This document shows, piece by piece, positions 9,822 to 19,329 of a stretch of 64,000 nt of DNA. The notes beneath the pieces are model-generated. The model had not been told where the DNA came from, searched no databases, and worked only from the letters and a program-made list of their open reading frames with translations. The number at the start of each line of letters is the position of its first letter. Within the stretch, counting starts at the first letter, position 1. Both the position numbers and the translations under genes were made by a program. Source of the DNA: Acetobacter estunensis (GTDB lineage Bacteria > Pseudomonadota > Alphaproteobacteria > Acetobacterales > Acetobacteraceae); contig NZ_JAHRDV010000003.1 of assembly GCF_019083805.1 (NCBI RefSeq), positions 62,001-126,000 on the forward strand. Reading direction: 5' to 3'.

Positions 9822-10519
9822 CGGCTCAATGCCTCCACCAGACTCTCGAACAGGGGCTTGCCGTCCTCACCGCCCATCAGCGGATCTACCAGATCCTCAG
9901 GATGCGGCATCATCCCGCACACCCGACCATTGGCGCTCAGAATGCCAGCGATCGCGTTCACGCTACCATTCGGGTTGATCGTGCGATCGGCGGCATCGAC
10001 TGTGCCGTCCATTCCGGCATAGCGGAACGCCACCCGTCCCTCGCCCTCCAGAGTGTCGAGCGTCTTTGAATCGGCTACATAATTGCCGTCGCCATGCGCA
10101 AGCGGCGTGCGGAACACATCGCCCTTGGCCCATTTACTCGTAAACGGCGTCTGCGCGTTTTCAACACGCAGGTGACAATCCTGCGAAAGAAATCGCAGCC
10201 CTGCATTACGCAACAAAGCACCCGGCAGCAGCCCGGTTTCCGTCAGAATCTGGAACCCGTTGCACACCCCGAGCACATGCCCCCCGCGCTCAGCAAACGC
10301 GCGGATCTCGTGCATGATGGGCGAATGAGCCGCCATCGCGCCACAACGCAGATAGTCGCCATAGCTGAAGCCACCCGGCAACACGACCAGATCCAGATCC
10401 GGCAACGACGTCTCGCCATGCCACAGAAGACTTGGCGAGTGCCCCGTCACAGCCTTCAGCGCGATCATCATGTCACGCTCACGGTTGGTTCCCGGAAAGA
10501 GGACGACAGCCGCCTTCAT
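9818..10519 (-). CDS. purQ: PurQ, FGAM synthase glutaminase subunit
   Basis: A 233-residue class I glutamine amidotransferase that releases ammonia for PurL. The nucleophile Cys is in [13 protein letters not shown] (about residue 86), the catalytic His-x-Glu in [11 protein letters not shown] near the C-terminus, and [17 protein letters not shown] is the family oxyanion block. The ATG at 10519 overlaps the stop of the upstream Rap1a-like gene as ATGA, while its own stop overlaps the purL GTG. It is thus coupled on both sides within the operon. Confidence 0.97.
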   Translation of the reverse strand: MKAAVVLFPGTNRERDMMIALKAVTGHSPSLLWHGETSLPDLDLVVLPGGFSYGDYLRCGAMAAHSPIMHEIRAFAERGGHVLGVCNGFQILTETGLLPGALLRNAGLRFLSQDCHLRVENAQTPFTSKWAKGDVFRTPLAHGDGNYVADSKTLDTLEGEGRVAFRYAGMDGTVDAADRTINPNGSVNAIAGILSANGRVCGMMPHPEDLVDPLMGGEDGKPLFESLVEALSR

Positions 10520-10923
10520 TTCGGAGCGCTCTCGGTCTTGGGAGCCGTTGTCTTGGCAGCACACGGATAAGCATCATGCAGCGCCATGAACACGCCCTCA
10601 CCCACCGGCTTCTGAAGCACGTCCCGATGCGCTCTGAGCCACGCGATCACCTTGCTCCGCATGGAAGGCCCGGTCTCGGAAGCCGGCACACAGAAACCCG
10701 CCGGCGCATTGGGGTCACCCTCATTTCGATCATTGATCTTGGCCAGCGCGACCGCATCCGCCATGCCGGAAATATAGGCATCGCAAATCTCGTTGCCCGC
10801 TGCCGCCCCACGGGTGCAGATACGGCCAAAACTGCCAGCCGTCAGTGGAGACACGCGCTGAGCGTGTGCTGCTTCCGCGCCAAACAGGCCGAGTGCTGCA
10901 ATCAGAAGAGCCGTGCGCCTCAT
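10516..10923 (-). CDS. Secreted Rap1a/Tai-like small protein inside the purine operon
   Basis: A 135-residue protein with a signal peptide ([20 protein letters not shown], cleavage near AHA-Q, residue 21). The mature part has four Cys ([30 protein letters not shown]), two of which lie in a FCVP...Lxxh...ALxxxYPC arrangement. This resembles the Rap1a/Tai immunity-protein fold found widely in secreted proteobacterial proteins; assignment is from pattern memory. Start and stop overlap purS (10920-10923) and purQ (10516-10519) by ATGA, so a periplasmic protein is translated within a cytosolic purine operon. No purine role is known to me. Confidence 0.8.
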   Translation of the reverse strand: MRRTALLIAALGLFGAEAAHAQRVSPLTAGSFGRICTRGAAAGNEICDAYISGMADAVALAKINDRNEGDPNAPAGFCVPASETGPSMRSKVIAWLRAHRDVLQKPVGEGVFMALHDAYPCAAKTTAPKTESAPK

Positions 10924-11162
10924 TTCACCACCTCGACTGCAAAATCCTCAATCACCTGATTGGCCAGAAGCTGCTCGGCCATCGCGCGCGCGCGCGTCTC
11001 GGCCTTCGCAGCATCCTCACCTGCCAGATCAAGTGCGATCACCTTGCCGACGCGCACTTCACCGACTTCGTCAAAGCCAAGCACGTGCAAGGCATGTCCG
11101 ATCGCCTTGCCCTGCGGATCGAGAACGCCCTCCTTGAGAGACACCGTCACACGTACCTTCAT
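10920..11162 (-). CDS. purS: PurS, FGAM synthase subunit
   Basis: An 80-residue subunit that bridges PurL and PurQ in the short-type FGAM synthase. The family start MKVRVTVSLKEGVLDPQGKA is intact, followed by FDEVGEVRVGKVIALDL. The ATG at 11162 is chosen because AGGTGG lies at ribosome-site distance and matches the family start; a second ATG at 11177 would add MAGGG. Its stop overlaps the next gene by ATGA. purC lies ~50 bases upstream. Confidence 0.94.
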   Translation of the reverse strand: MKVRVTVSLKEGVLDPQGKAIGHALHVLGFDEVGEVRVGKVIALDLAGEDAAKAETRARAMAEQLLANQVIEDFAVEVVK

Positions 11163-11210
11163 GCCGCCACCTGCCAACAGAATTTATTTCACCGCACCGT
11201 TTCGTGCGTT

Positions 11211-11975
11211 TCAGTGCATCAGATCCGAACTCTTCGGATCACCATTTGCCGTCTCGGGAAGGATGCCGAGACGCCGGGCCACTTCCTGATAGGCTTCCTC
11301 GACATTGCCCATGTCCCGACGGAAGCGGTCCTTATCGAGCTTCTCGTTCGTGCGAGCATCCCACAGACGGCAATTATCGGGCGAAATCTCGTCAGCGAGA
11401 ATAATGCGCATATCCTCACCTTCCCACAGCCGCCCGAACTCCAGCTTGAAGTCCACCAGCGTGATGCCAACGCCTGCGAACAAGCCACACAGGAAATCAT
11501 TCACCCGCAGGGACATGGCCACCATGTCATCCATGTCGTGCGGGCACGCCCAACCAAACGCCGTGATATGCTCTTCAGCCACCATCGGATCGCCCAGCGC
11601 GTCGTTCTTGTAATAATACTCCACTATGGAACGCGGCAGGCGCGTACCCTCGGGAATGCCCAACCGCTTGGCAATACTGCCTGCGGCAACATTGCGCACC
11701 ACGATCTCAAGCGGGATGATTTCCACTTCGCGGATCAACTGCTCCCGCATGTTGATACGACGAATGAAGTGAGTGGGAATTCCCACCTCCTGAAGCCGCA
11801 GCATGACGTATTCGCTGATGCGGTTGTTCAGCACGCCCTTGCCTGTGATGACACCGGTTTTCGCGCCGTTTCCGGCTGTGGCGTCGTCCTTGAAATACTG
11901 CACGAGCGTCCCGGGTTCGGGGCCCTCGAACAGAATCTTGGCTTTACCTTCGTACAGCTGACGGCGACGGGCCAT
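11211..11975 (-). CDS. purC: PurC, SAICAR synthetase
   Basis: A 254-residue ATP-dependent enzyme joining CAIR and aspartate in purine synthesis. The glycine-rich start [15 protein letters not shown] binds ATP. The signature [18 protein letters not shown] (residues ~90-107) and VDFKLEFGR...[15 protein letters not shown] follow the family order. An AGGGA ribosome site precedes the ATG. It heads the purC-purS-Rap1a-like-purQ-purL run; the 155-base leader behind purB contains a 10-base-pair hairpin. Confidence 0.97.
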   Translation of the reverse strand: MARRRQLYEGKAKILFEGPEPGTLVQYFKDDATAGNGAKTGVITGKGVLNNRISEYVMLRLQEVGIPTHFIRRINMREQLIREVEIIPLEIVVRNVAAGSIAKRLGIPEGTRLPRSIVEYYYKNDALGDPMVAEEHITAFGWACPHDMDDMVAMSLRVNDFLCGLFAGVGITLVDFKLEFGRLWEGEDMRIILADEISPDNCRLWDARTNEKLDKDRFRRDMGNVEEAYQEVARRLGILPETANGDPKSSDLMH

Positions 11976-12090
11976 GATCGTCCCTTGTTCTCTTTGACTA
12001 GCACGAACGCTCGCGCAAAGCGTCCACAGATCTGGCCCTGACAGGCCCCATATGCGGCTGCCTCTTAGCAGCCTTCCGCCTCAGATGATA

Positions 12091-12118
12091 CATCCGCGTG
12101 ACGCACCGCACGCGGATG
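12091..12118 (-). terminator. Strong hairpin between purB and purC
   Basis: CATCCGCGTG (12091-12100) is perfectly complementary to CACGCGGATG (12109-12118) with an 8-base loop. It begins 13 bases past the purB stop. No T-run follows on the minus strand, so it may be a weak terminator, a processing site or an attenuator separating purB from purC. Confidence 0.45.
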
Positions 12119-12130
12119 GTCCCAAGCAGA

Positions 12131-13483
12131 TCAGGGAGCAGACGGTCCCTTTTCCCCGAAAACGAGTTCATAGCGATTGTCGATCGCCTTGAGATGCGAG
12201 CGGCTGTCGAGAGCCGCGTCCAGTATCTCTTTCGAAATCCGGCCCGCAATCTCAGGATCAGCATCGAGATTCTCGCGGAAAGTACGGCCACCCGGCTTTC
12301 CAAGGTTACGCCACGTGTCCATCGCGCAGCGCTGCACGATGCGGTAGGCATCCTCACGCAGCACGCCAGCACGCGCCAGAGCAAGCAGCACCTCGCCGGA
12401 ATGCACCACACCACCGAGGCTCTCGATATTGGCCGCCATCTGCTCGGGATAGACCACGAGTTTGTCCATCATGCCGGCAAGGCGAGCGAGCGCAAAATCC
12501 AGCCCGATCGTCGCGTCCGGACAGATGTTGCGCTCAACGGACGAGTGACTGATGTCGCGCTCATGCCACAACGCCACGTTCTCCAGCGCCGGCACCACAG
12601 CCGCACGAACAAGACGCGCCAATCCCGTGAGATTCTCCGAGAGAACCGGATTGCGCTTATGCGGCATAGCCGATGAGCCCTTTTGGCCCGGATGGAAGAA
12701 TTCTTCCGCTTCGCGCACTTCCGAACGCTGAAGATGGCGCACTTCCGTCGCGATACGCTCGATGCCGCTGGCAATGACAGCCAGCGCACAGAAATAGGCG
12801 GCATGACGGTCACGCGGGATGACCTGCGTGGAAACCGGCTCGGGCTTCAGCCCCAGTTTTTCAGCGACATAGGTTTCAACACGTGGATCGAGATGGGCAA
12901 ACGTACCGACAGCACCCGAAATGGCGCAGGTGGCGATTTCCGCTCGCGCCGTCACCAGTCGCTCACGGTTGCGCTGGAACTCGGCATAATGCCCCGCCAT
13001 TTTCAGGCCGAAGGACGTCGGCTCGGCGTGGATTCCATGGCTACGGCCAATGGTGAGAGTGTGCTTATGGGTGAAGGCCAGCTTCTTCAACGCCGCCAGA
13101 ACCGCATCGAGATCCGTGAGCAGCAGATCGGTCGCCTGCACAAGCTGAACGGCCAGACAGGTGTCCAGCACGTCAGAGGACGTCATACCCAGATGCACGA
13201 AACGGCTGTCAGGACCGACTTTTTCCGCCAGCCACGTCAGAAAGGCAATGACGTCATGACGGGTCTCGGCCTCGATTTCATCGATACGATCGAGATCGGC
13301 CTGAGAAAATGCCGCCATCGCAGCATCGCCACGCTCACGAATTGTCTTGGCCGCTTCCTTGGGGATCTCACCAAGTTCCGCCATGGCCTCACAGGCAAGG
13401 GCTTCGATATTGAACCAGATACGATAACGATTTTCGGGGGCCCAGATGGCCAACATCGCAGGTCTCGTATAGCGCGGCACCAT
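12131..13483 (-). CDS. purB: PurB, adenylosuccinate lyase
   Basis: A 450-residue fumarase/aspartase-superfamily lyase that acts twice in purine synthesis, on SAICAR and on adenylosuccinate. The superfamily signature is present as [11 protein letters not shown] with the mobile-loop Ser. The His-containing block [12 protein letters not shown] and the [14 protein letters not shown] block are intact. The ATG at 13483 ([10 protein letters not shown]) is preferred over the one at 13504 because AGAGAGG precedes it at good spacing and the protein then begins like other family members. Confidence 0.96.
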   Translation of the reverse strand: MVPRYTRPAMLAIWAPENRYRIWFNIEALACEAMAELGEIPKEAAKTIRERGDAAMAAFSQADLDRIDEIEAETRHDVIAFLTWLAEKVGPDSRFVHLGMTSSDVLDTCLAVQLVQATDLLLTDLDAVLAALKKLAFTHKHTLTIGRSHGIHAEPTSFGLKMAGHYAEFQRNRERLVTARAEIATCAISGAVGTFAHLDPRVETYVAEKLGLKPEPVSTQVIPRDRHAAYFCALAVIASGIERIATEVRHLQRSEVREAEEFFHPGQKGSSAMPHKRNPVLSENLTGLARLVRAAVVPALENVALWHERDISHSSVERNICPDATIGLDFALARLAGMMDKLVVYPEQMAANIESLGGVVHSGEVLLALARAGVLREDAYRIVQRCAMDTWRNLGKPGGRTFRENLDADPEIAGRISKEILDAALDSRSHLKAIDNRYELVFGEKGPSAP

Positions 13484-13679
13484 GAGGAAGCCCTCTCTTT
13501 CCATGTGGCATTCGACCGACAGGCCGGAACATGGCGCTGCTCGTAGACCATTTTGCGGCTGGATGAAATATTTCTCCCTGTCGCTCTGCCTTGGATAGAA
13601 ACGGATTGGACCAGCTTGGTCTATTAACCCTTCTAAATCTTTTTCTCTTTAATGATACGGCAACTGAAACTCGTGCTGG
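13484..13679. other. Intergenic stretch upstream of purB and the small membrane ORF
   Basis: About 200 bases without a gene; it should hold the purB promoter on the minus strand. GACCA-GCT-TGGTC at about 13607-13619 is a short inverted repeat. AT content rises sharply around 13620-13660. Confidence 0.4.
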
Positions 13680-13877
13680 ATGGAATCAACCGTCGTGTCA
13701 CAGGTTATCCAACATATTGCCCCGTCTACCCGCGTGTCGCCTTCTTCCACTTTATCTCACGCTCCCCCGCCACCTTTGACGGAAAAGCGTGAATTTTCAG
13801 CTTTCCGCGGCATGGCGTTCGGTGCGCTTCTTTGTCTGCCGTTCTGGACCGGTATCGCGTGGTGGCTTCATCGCTGA
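13680..13877 (+). CDS. Small single-pass membrane protein, uncertain
   Basis: A 65-residue open frame. The first ~40 residues are Ser/Pro-rich and polar, and the last ~23 (FRGMAFGALLCLPFWTGIAW and onward) form one credible transmembrane helix ending in Trp-Trp-Leu-His-Arg. That arrangement, polar tail then helix then Arg end, is common among small inner-membrane proteins of acetic acid bacteria. No clear ribosome site precedes the ATG. It stands alone between purB and the exopolysaccharide operon, convergent with the latter. The alternative is a chance frame. Confidence 0.4.
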   Translation: MESTVVSQVIQHIAPSTRVSPSSTLSHAPPPPLTEKREFSAFRGMAFGALLCLPFWTGIAWWLHR

Positions 13878-13932
13878 CAAAGTGCCGCCACGCGCACTCC
13901 GTGAATCTCGCGCAATAAAGATTTAAAGCCGC

Positions 13933-14565
13933 TTAGAAGAACCGCTCGTACACTGTGACGACATCTCCCGGCGCCAGAAGGCTATCCGGTTTGATCTTGC
14001 CTTCAACAGGATGTTCATCATGCGTGCCTTCCGTACGCACGACGCTCGCCGTGTTTGTAATAGCTCGGTAGGTATAACCACCAGCAAGAGCCGCCAGCGT
14101 CTGCATGGTCATGCCAGGAAGATAATTATACTGCCCCGGCTTCTGCACTTCACCCAGAATGAACACCGGTCGGTATTGTGTCACTTCCACAGAGATGCTC
14201 GGCTTATGCAATAGCCCCTGCTGCGAAAGATCTGTCCCGATTTCTTGTGCCAGTTCCCCGGGCGTTTTACCTGCTGTCGGCACCCTGCCGAGCAGCGGAA
14301 AAGCAATCATTCCGGCATCGCTGACTGTAAACGTGTTGGTTAATTGAGGCTCGTTATAGGCGATAACGCGAATCTGATCACCTGCCCCCAGTCTGTAGGA
14401 GCCATCAACAGGCGGTATGGGCTTGAGGCCATGCGTTGGTGAGCAAGCAACAAGTATTGTCAAGGCAGCACCCACAGCAATACGTTTATTCCACTTTTTC
14501 ACGCCCTGTTTTCCTTGCCGCTCACGGTTATTACCACGATTTTCATATCCTGACCGTCGCATCAT
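13933..14565 (-). CDS. gumB: GumB/Wza-type outer-membrane polysaccharide export lipoprotein
   Basis: A polysaccharide-export (OPX) protein of 210 residues. The lipobox LTILVAC and the export domain starting YRLGAGDQIRVIAYNEPQLT are clear, followed by the SLBB-like segment RPVFILGEVQKPGQYNYLPG. It is short, like GumB, lacking the extra domains of Wza. Bases 14562-14565 make an ATGA overlap with the barrel gene, supporting the ATG at 14565. However, a GTG at 14502 would give an ideal 20-residue lipoprotein signal (VKKWNKRIAVGAALTILVAC), so the true start may be there. It is the last gene of the operon. Confidence 0.9.
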   Translation of the reverse strand: MMRRSGYENRGNNRERQGKQGVKKWNKRIAVGAALTILVACSPTHGLKPIPPVDGSYRLGAGDQIRVIAYNEPQLTNTFTVSDAGMIAFPLLGRVPTAGKTPGELAQEIGTDLSQQGLLHKPSISVEVTQYRPVFILGEVQKPGQYNYLPGMTMQTLAALAGGYTYRAITNTASVVRTEGTHDEHPVEGKIKPDSLLAPGDVVTVYERFF

Positions 14566-15941
14566 CGCGTGAATGCAACCCCCAAGCTTACTGTCTGATT
14601 AGTATACGTTCCACTACCAATGCCCGTCTCATTACCTTCTTCGCTTCCAGTTAACTTAGATTTACTTTTGGTATACATATATTTCAATGTCAGCTTGAAA
14701 TCACGATTAAACTGCCAGTCCACACCAGCTCCTCCCCTGAATTGCACCTGCTGATGACCTGCACTCCCCGCCGATGCTCCAAACGAATCCGTGCGGGCAA
14801 ACCCAACCTGGCCACTAAAAAAAACATCTCGTAATAATTCGCGCTCTTCCTCAAGCTGTACCGTGGAGACAATCTGATTACGTGAAAAGGCAGATGTTGG
14901 ATCGAACAGTCCACGTTGGCCGGTCAGCGTAAACGTATCCAGTTTATCCGGCATCCAGATCACTTCCAGTTCTGCCGTTGGCGTGGTCAATGTACGCCCA
15001 CCTCCACGCACGAAATGACGCGTTTCTGCTCCTATAAGTGCCCGATATTGCCACACGGCATCAGCTCGCAAATCCAAGCCAACAAATCCACCACCCGAGA
15101 TATAATCGGCTGGATGGCCATCGCTAACGCTGACAAATTGAGCTTCCGAAGTGCGGATAATGCCAAGCAATGCGTTTCCCTTGGATATCTCGTATCGGAG
15201 TTGAAGCATCTGGGTTTCCAACTGATGGCTCAAAGAATGCGTATTACGCCCAGCAGTAGGAATGGAACCTGCGGCCTCACCAAAAGAAAAATCGTCGTAG
15301 GCGACGCTCGGTATCAGCGCTATCCGCGTCCAATTCTTTCGATAACTTAATCGCGCATCATCTACAACATAAGGAACTGGGTATCCAACTCCGAAATTTC
15401 CTAATTGAGTCGCAGATAGATGCTTGACCGCATGGCTATAGCCTGCGGACAGCGTATCATGTCCGAGGTTCAACCCTCCCCCGGCTGCAACATTCCAATC
15501 TGTGTAGCCAGCTTCGGACAAAGATGGATAATATTTATTATTTATTGGATAGGCAGTATTTTTTACAGACGCCGACACACCAAAAGAATGCCGACTCCAA
15601 TTTGAATTCAGACCCAATCCGGCCATCGAATCAAGCTCGAGACCTCCAGTATGGCTAGCTCCAAGGATACTGCCATTATACCCAACCTTCTGGGAAACAC
15701 TTGGATGAAAAATAAAAGACCCTACATTTATTCCAGCATGAGGCTGCCGCAATACCTCACGCAATGACACAATGCCCGTAGAGTCGGCTGAATACCCTGG
15801 AAGTTCACTCGGGAAAGACTGGGTAATCAGCTGCGCATAAGCAGGCGATCCAAGTTCCCCTGAGCCGACCACACCACAGAACATCAGAAATAGTCGCGCC
15901 TTTTCTCTCCTTAGATCAAGAAATGGCTTCCCACTTTTCAT
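14562..15941 (-). CDS. Outer-membrane beta-barrel protein of the exopolysaccharide operon
   Basis: A 459-residue protein with an N-terminal signal peptide (cleavage near AYA-Q, residue ~36) and a mature part made of alternating amphipathic strands rich in Gly, Tyr, Ser and Asn, as in BBP2-type barrel porins. The last strand, NQTVSLGVAFTR, is barrel-like but lacks a terminal Phe. A GTG at 15947 is an alternative start. The gene is noticeably AT-richer than its neighbours. Between the GumH-like and GumB-like genes, with ATGA coupling to the latter, it probably forms or assists the outer-membrane exit for the polymer; this is inference. Confidence 0.8.
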   Translation of the reverse strand: MKSGKPFLDLRREKARLFLMFCGVVGSGELGSPAYAQLITQSFPSELPGYSADSTGIVSLREVLRQPHAGINVGSFIFHPSVSQKVGYNGSILGASHTGGLELDSMAGLGLNSNWSRHSFGVSASVKNTAYPINNKYYPSLSEAGYTDWNVAAGGGLNLGHDTLSAGYSHAVKHLSATQLGNFGVGYPVPYVVDDARLSYRKNWTRIALIPSVAYDDFSFGEAAGSIPTAGRNTHSLSHQLETQMLQLRYEISKGNALLGIIRTSEAQFVSVSDGHPADYISGGGFVGLDLRADAVWQYRALIGAETRHFVRGGGRTLTTPTAELEVIWMPDKLDTFTLTGQRGLFDPTSAFSRNQIVSTVQLEEERELLRDVFFSGQVGFARTDSFGASAGSAGHQQVQFRGGAGVDWQFNRDFKLTLKYMYTKSKSKLTGSEEGNETGIGSGTYTNQTVSLGVAFTR

Positions 15942-15960
15942 GGTCACGCGAAGTCACCAT

Positions 15961-17103
15961 TCATGGGATGGCTCTTTCCCTGTCATGCAGAACTTCATCG
16001 TACACCTGCGCATAACGCCCAGCGACATCCTTCCAATCGTAAATGCGCGAACCCTGCGCCGCCTGCGTCCGAAGACCGGTCAAACCCGCCTCCTGCAAGG
16101 CTTCCATCCGAGATGCCGTTTGTGCCAGATCACCACCCTCACTCAGCAACCCAACACCCGTCTGAGTCACAAGACGGCGGAAAGGCGGAATGGTGGAAAG
16201 CACCGGCACCAACCCCGCCGACATACCTTCGACAGCGGCAAGCCCGAAGCCTTCATGCTCAGACAGGCTCGCGAACCACGAAGCCTGACTCATCGCATCA
16301 CGAAGTTGACCATCCGAAGGCTCGACCAGAAACGTAACAGCACTCTCCATACCGAAATGATGTGCCTGCTTCTGTAATTCAGCGACAGAAATTTCAGCCG
16401 GACGACCAGCAATAATAAGGCGCCATTCCGGATTGCATTTCCGAAGAGCAGCGAGAAGCGGAAACAGCAAATCCAGTCTTTTATGTGGAGAAAACCGTCC
16501 AAAAGAAATCAATGTACGACAAGGATGTGGCGATGACGCATCCAGAAACTTGTCCTGATTGATCCCATTCTCGATCGTCACCAGTTTCCCATGCGCCACG
16601 TCTGCAAACAGCTTCGCATCATTTTCACTGCAAGCCACGACTTTGGCATACGCGCGGATACTCGCGCGTGTGATTGTGGAAAACCATATCTTCTTAAGCT
16701 CTGAATACGCTCCGCTGTGGAAAAACCCTCCATGTGTGGAGACGATCAGAGGCTTACGATGAAGAGGCTTCGTCCACGCCAGATAATCGAAAAAAAAGTC
16801 GATGGCATGGACATGAATCAGGTCCGCATCCCGGCAATGCCACAGAACGGAGGGAGCCAGAGGGTAACGCGTGGACCCACGCCATGGCAGACGTGTCACA
16901 GGAATACCTTCGACAGCATCACGAGGCGGCAGAATGCCCTCTCGATTGAACACACGATTGAGCGTGACAACCCGCGCATTTAATCCGAATTGCCGCCTTT
17001 GTTCCAAGGCCAGATTCAGGACAGAATCTTCCAGCCCCCCAACCGAAGGGCTGAACTGCCTCACCACATGGACGATATTCACGCGAGCACCTTTTTCACT
17101 CAT
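15961..17103 (-). CDS. gumH: GumH/AceA-type alpha-mannosyltransferase (GT4)
   Basis: A 380-residue GT-B glycosyltransferase. Its opening NIVHVVRQFSPSVGGLEDSV, the LIHVHAIDFFFDYLAWTKPL block, IVSTHGGFFHSGAYSELKKI and the C-terminal EHEGFGLAAVE (E284-x7-E292) closely match Xanthomonas GumH and the Acetobacter acetan enzyme AceA. Those transfer mannose from GDP-mannose to the lipid-linked cellobiose on the cytoplasmic face of the membrane. Lys/Arg in FGRFSPHKRLD probably bind the nucleotide diphosphate. The ATG abuts the stop of the GumC-like gene directly (17104-17106), indicating coupling. Confidence 0.92.
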   Translation of the reverse strand: MSEKGARVNIVHVVRQFSPSVGGLEDSVLNLALEQRRQFGLNARVVTLNRVFNREGILPPRDAVEGIPVTRLPWRGSTRYPLAPSVLWHCRDADLIHVHAIDFFFDYLAWTKPLHRKPLIVSTHGGFFHSGAYSELKKIWFSTITRASIRAYAKVVACSENDAKLFADVAHGKLVTIENGINQDKFLDASSPHPCRTLISFGRFSPHKRLDLLFPLLAALRKCNPEWRLIIAGRPAEISVAELQKQAHHFGMESAVTFLVEPSDGQLRDAMSQASWFASLSEHEGFGLAAVEGMSAGLVPVLSTIPPFRRLVTQTGVGLLSEGGDLAQTASRMEALQEAGLTGLRTQAAQGSRIYDWKDVAGRYAQVYDEVLHDRERAIP

Positions 17104-19287
17104 TCATTGCTTAGTCAGAAGATGCGTCTCGCTGCGCGTCAGAGGAACACCGCCCAACAGGTTTGCAGATTTCACTTCAGCGCCCGTCACCACGATCCCC
17201 GCCATCCGAGCGCCATAAACACGCAAACGCTCTAGACAGGCCGCCATAATGGTACGAGACGTACGTCCCCATCGGCACACAAAAACCGTCTGATCGGAAA
17301 CTGAAGCCATCACCAATCCGTCCAAGGCAAGGGCCAATGGCGGCGTGACAAGCAGGATCATGCGATATTCCTGAGAGAGATCGCGCAGAAGATCGCGGAT
17401 CTGGAGAACTTCCGCAGCATCGAAAGCGCTAACCCGCGCCTCCCCTGCCCCCATCACATCTACCCCCAAAGCCGGGTCACGCTCAATGACATCTCGCGCC
17501 ATGGCTCTGCGAGCCAGCACATCGGAAAATCCGCGCACATTCTTTTCTCGCACGTCATGCCGCCGAGGATCGACATTTATGATGAGCGTCTTCTGACCGC
17601 AGGCGTCCAAAGATCCGCCCAGCAACGCGGCCAGTGTCATTTTTCCATCGCCCGGCGCAGCCGAGACAAGACTCACAACACCCGTTTCCCCATAGCGCCG
17701 ATCACCCGGCAACAGCGCCAATTGCGCAGAGATTCCTCTTACTGTTTCCGCTACCTGCGAAAACGGTTGCGCCATGACAGGATTGATCACGCCTTTGCCC
17801 AGCTGGCCGAAATGCGGCAGCACCGCAAGAAGTGGCAATCCATCAAAATTGCGCAGTTCATCCATATCCACGAAACTTGGCGACAAGGCCACCTTCATGA
17901 CTATGGCTGATACACCGGCGACCATCGCCAGCACGATGACACCCATCATCAGTTTTTTACGGTTGGGAAACGTGGGGGCTGCCGGCACGGCCGCATGGGA
18001 AACAAATGTTACAGGCGGCTGTAGCAATGCCACACGGTCCGTCAGTTGTTTGGCACGATCCAGAAACGCCTCATACACACTCCGGGCGCTCTGCGATTCC
18101 TGCTCCAGCGTTCGATATTCCGCCTGCGCGCCGCTCTGACCGGCCGACTGTCCACGAAGACGATTGAGTTGCGCCGTCAGGGCATCCACATCTGCTCGGG
18201 CCGCCACAACCTCACCACTCATGGAGGTCAGGGCTCGTCGTGTCTCAATATTCAATGTCGTGCGAGCTTGAGATATCTGCTGATTCAGCGACCGCACATC
18301 AGGATGATTGGGACCAAGAGATCCAAGCTTCTCGGCTCGCTGCGTTTCCGCCTGCATCAAATTACTCGCCGCAGCAACAAGAAGAGGCTGTTCGGCAAGC
18401 GAGATCATAGCCGATGCATCGCCTGCCTGCATGGCCGCTTTCAACGCCATGGCCTTTGCCTGCGCCGAAGCATAACGGCTCTGGGCCTGTCCAAGACTGG
18501 TCGCCATATCGGCAATCTGCCGCTCCACCAGCGGCGATCCACCTTCCGTGTTGGTCAGTCCATGCTGAACATTGTAACCACTCGTGGTGCGTTCAGCGTC
18601 CAGCCACCGCTCACGAAGAGCAGCCGTCCGTTCATCGAGCCAGTCGGCTTCTTTCTGCAGATTGCTACGCTGCTGCGCGAGAGCAACCGCCTGATAATTT
18701 GTCACAAGGGCATTCGTCAGCGCAGCCGCACGCTCACCGGTGTCGGCCTTTACGCTCAAGGTGATAATCCGCGAATGGGGCTGAGGTTCCGCCGTCACGC
18801 TCCCAAGAAGGGCGTCAATCTGTCGGTCGAGTTCTCCGGCGCTGTTGCTCGCTGCCTCCGATGCCACGGGGCATACTGAGTGCACCCCGTGTTCACACAG
18901 AAAACGCCGCCATCCCTGCCCATGCTGAGGCGATGGCGGTGGTGGATATTGCCTGAGCACACGGGCCGCGACATCGCGCGAGGTCATGAGTTCCGCCTGC
19001 GTCGCGAGTTCATCGTCTTCAAGCGCCGTATTACTGTCTGACGATTGGCTCAGCGGATCGACCATATGGGTCGTCACGACCACCGTGGCCGTCGCCATGA
19101 AAGAGCGCTTTAGCGTCATCACCATCGCGGTTCCCAGAACGAGAACCAAAAGCGATACGACCAGGAACAGCTTGCGATACCGCAAACCGATTCCCAGATA
19201 GCGCCGAACCAGAACATATGCGCCCGTTTCAGGTGGAGGCGAGGGCACCACCCTGTTTATGGGAACTTCCAGAGCATGATCAGACAT
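17104..19287 (-). CDS. gumC: GumC/Wzc-like polysaccharide copolymerase with degenerate kinase domain
   Basis: A 727-residue inner-membrane protein controlling chain length and export. One membrane helix (FLVVSLLVLVLGTAMVM, ~41-57) precedes the Wzz domain. A periplasmic coiled-coil region spans ~200-420, and the second helix (~446-465) follows a Pro-rich PVTFVSHAAVPAAP. The cytosolic part resembles a BY-kinase, but the Walker A is APGDGKMT (Lys549, then Met instead of Ser), the A' motif reads LIINVDPRR (first Asp replaced by Asn), and the Walker B reads ILLVTPP with no Asp. There is no C-terminal Tyr cluster. It is thus probably inactive as a kinase. GGAGAGGG precedes the ATG. Confidence 0.9.
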   Translation of the reverse strand: MSDHALEVPINRVVPSPPPETGAYVLVRRYLGIGLRYRKLFLVVSLLVLVLGTAMVMTLKRSFMATATVVVTTHMVDPLSQSSDSNTALEDDELATQAELMTSRDVAARVLRQYPPPPSPQHGQGWRRFLCEHGVHSVCPVASEAASNSAGELDRQIDALLGSVTAEPQPHSRIITLSVKADTGERAAALTNALVTNYQAVALAQQRSNLQKEADWLDERTAALRERWLDAERTTSGYNVQHGLTNTEGGSPLVERQIADMATSLGQAQSRYASAQAKAMALKAAMQAGDASAMISLAEQPLLVAAASNLMQAETQRAEKLGSLGPNHPDVRSLNQQISQARTTLNIETRRALTSMSGEVVAARADVDALTAQLNRLRGQSAGQSGAQAEYRTLEQESQSARSVYEAFLDRAKQLTDRVALLQPPVTFVSHAAVPAAPTFPNRKKLMMGVIVLAMVAGVSAIVMKVALSPSFVDMDELRNFDGLPLLAVLPHFGQLGKGVINPVMAQPFSQVAETVRGISAQLALLPGDRRYGETGVVSLVSAAPGDGKMTLAALLGGSLDACGQKTLIINVDPRRHDVREKNVRGFSDVLARRAMARDVIERDPALGVDVMGAGEARVSAFDAAEVLQIRDLLRDLSQEYRMILLVTPPLALALDGLVMASVSDQTVFVCRWGRTSRTIMAACLERLRVYGARMAGIVVTGAEVKSANLLGGVPLTRSETHLLTKQ

Positions 19288-19329
19288 TTCCGCCCTCTCC
19301 CATCGGGGAATGCAGCATCTCTGTTGGCA

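Noticed and set aside
10845..12041. 398-codon plus-strand open frame opposite purS and purC
   Set aside because: Antisense to two coupled purine genes; no domain seen.
13645..13665. AATGATACGGC near 13651 matches the first 11 bases of a common Illumina flow-cell adapter
   Set aside because: The match breaks after 11 bases and the following sequence is not adapter; an 11-base match in a window this size is only mildly unlikely. Read mapping over the site would settle it.
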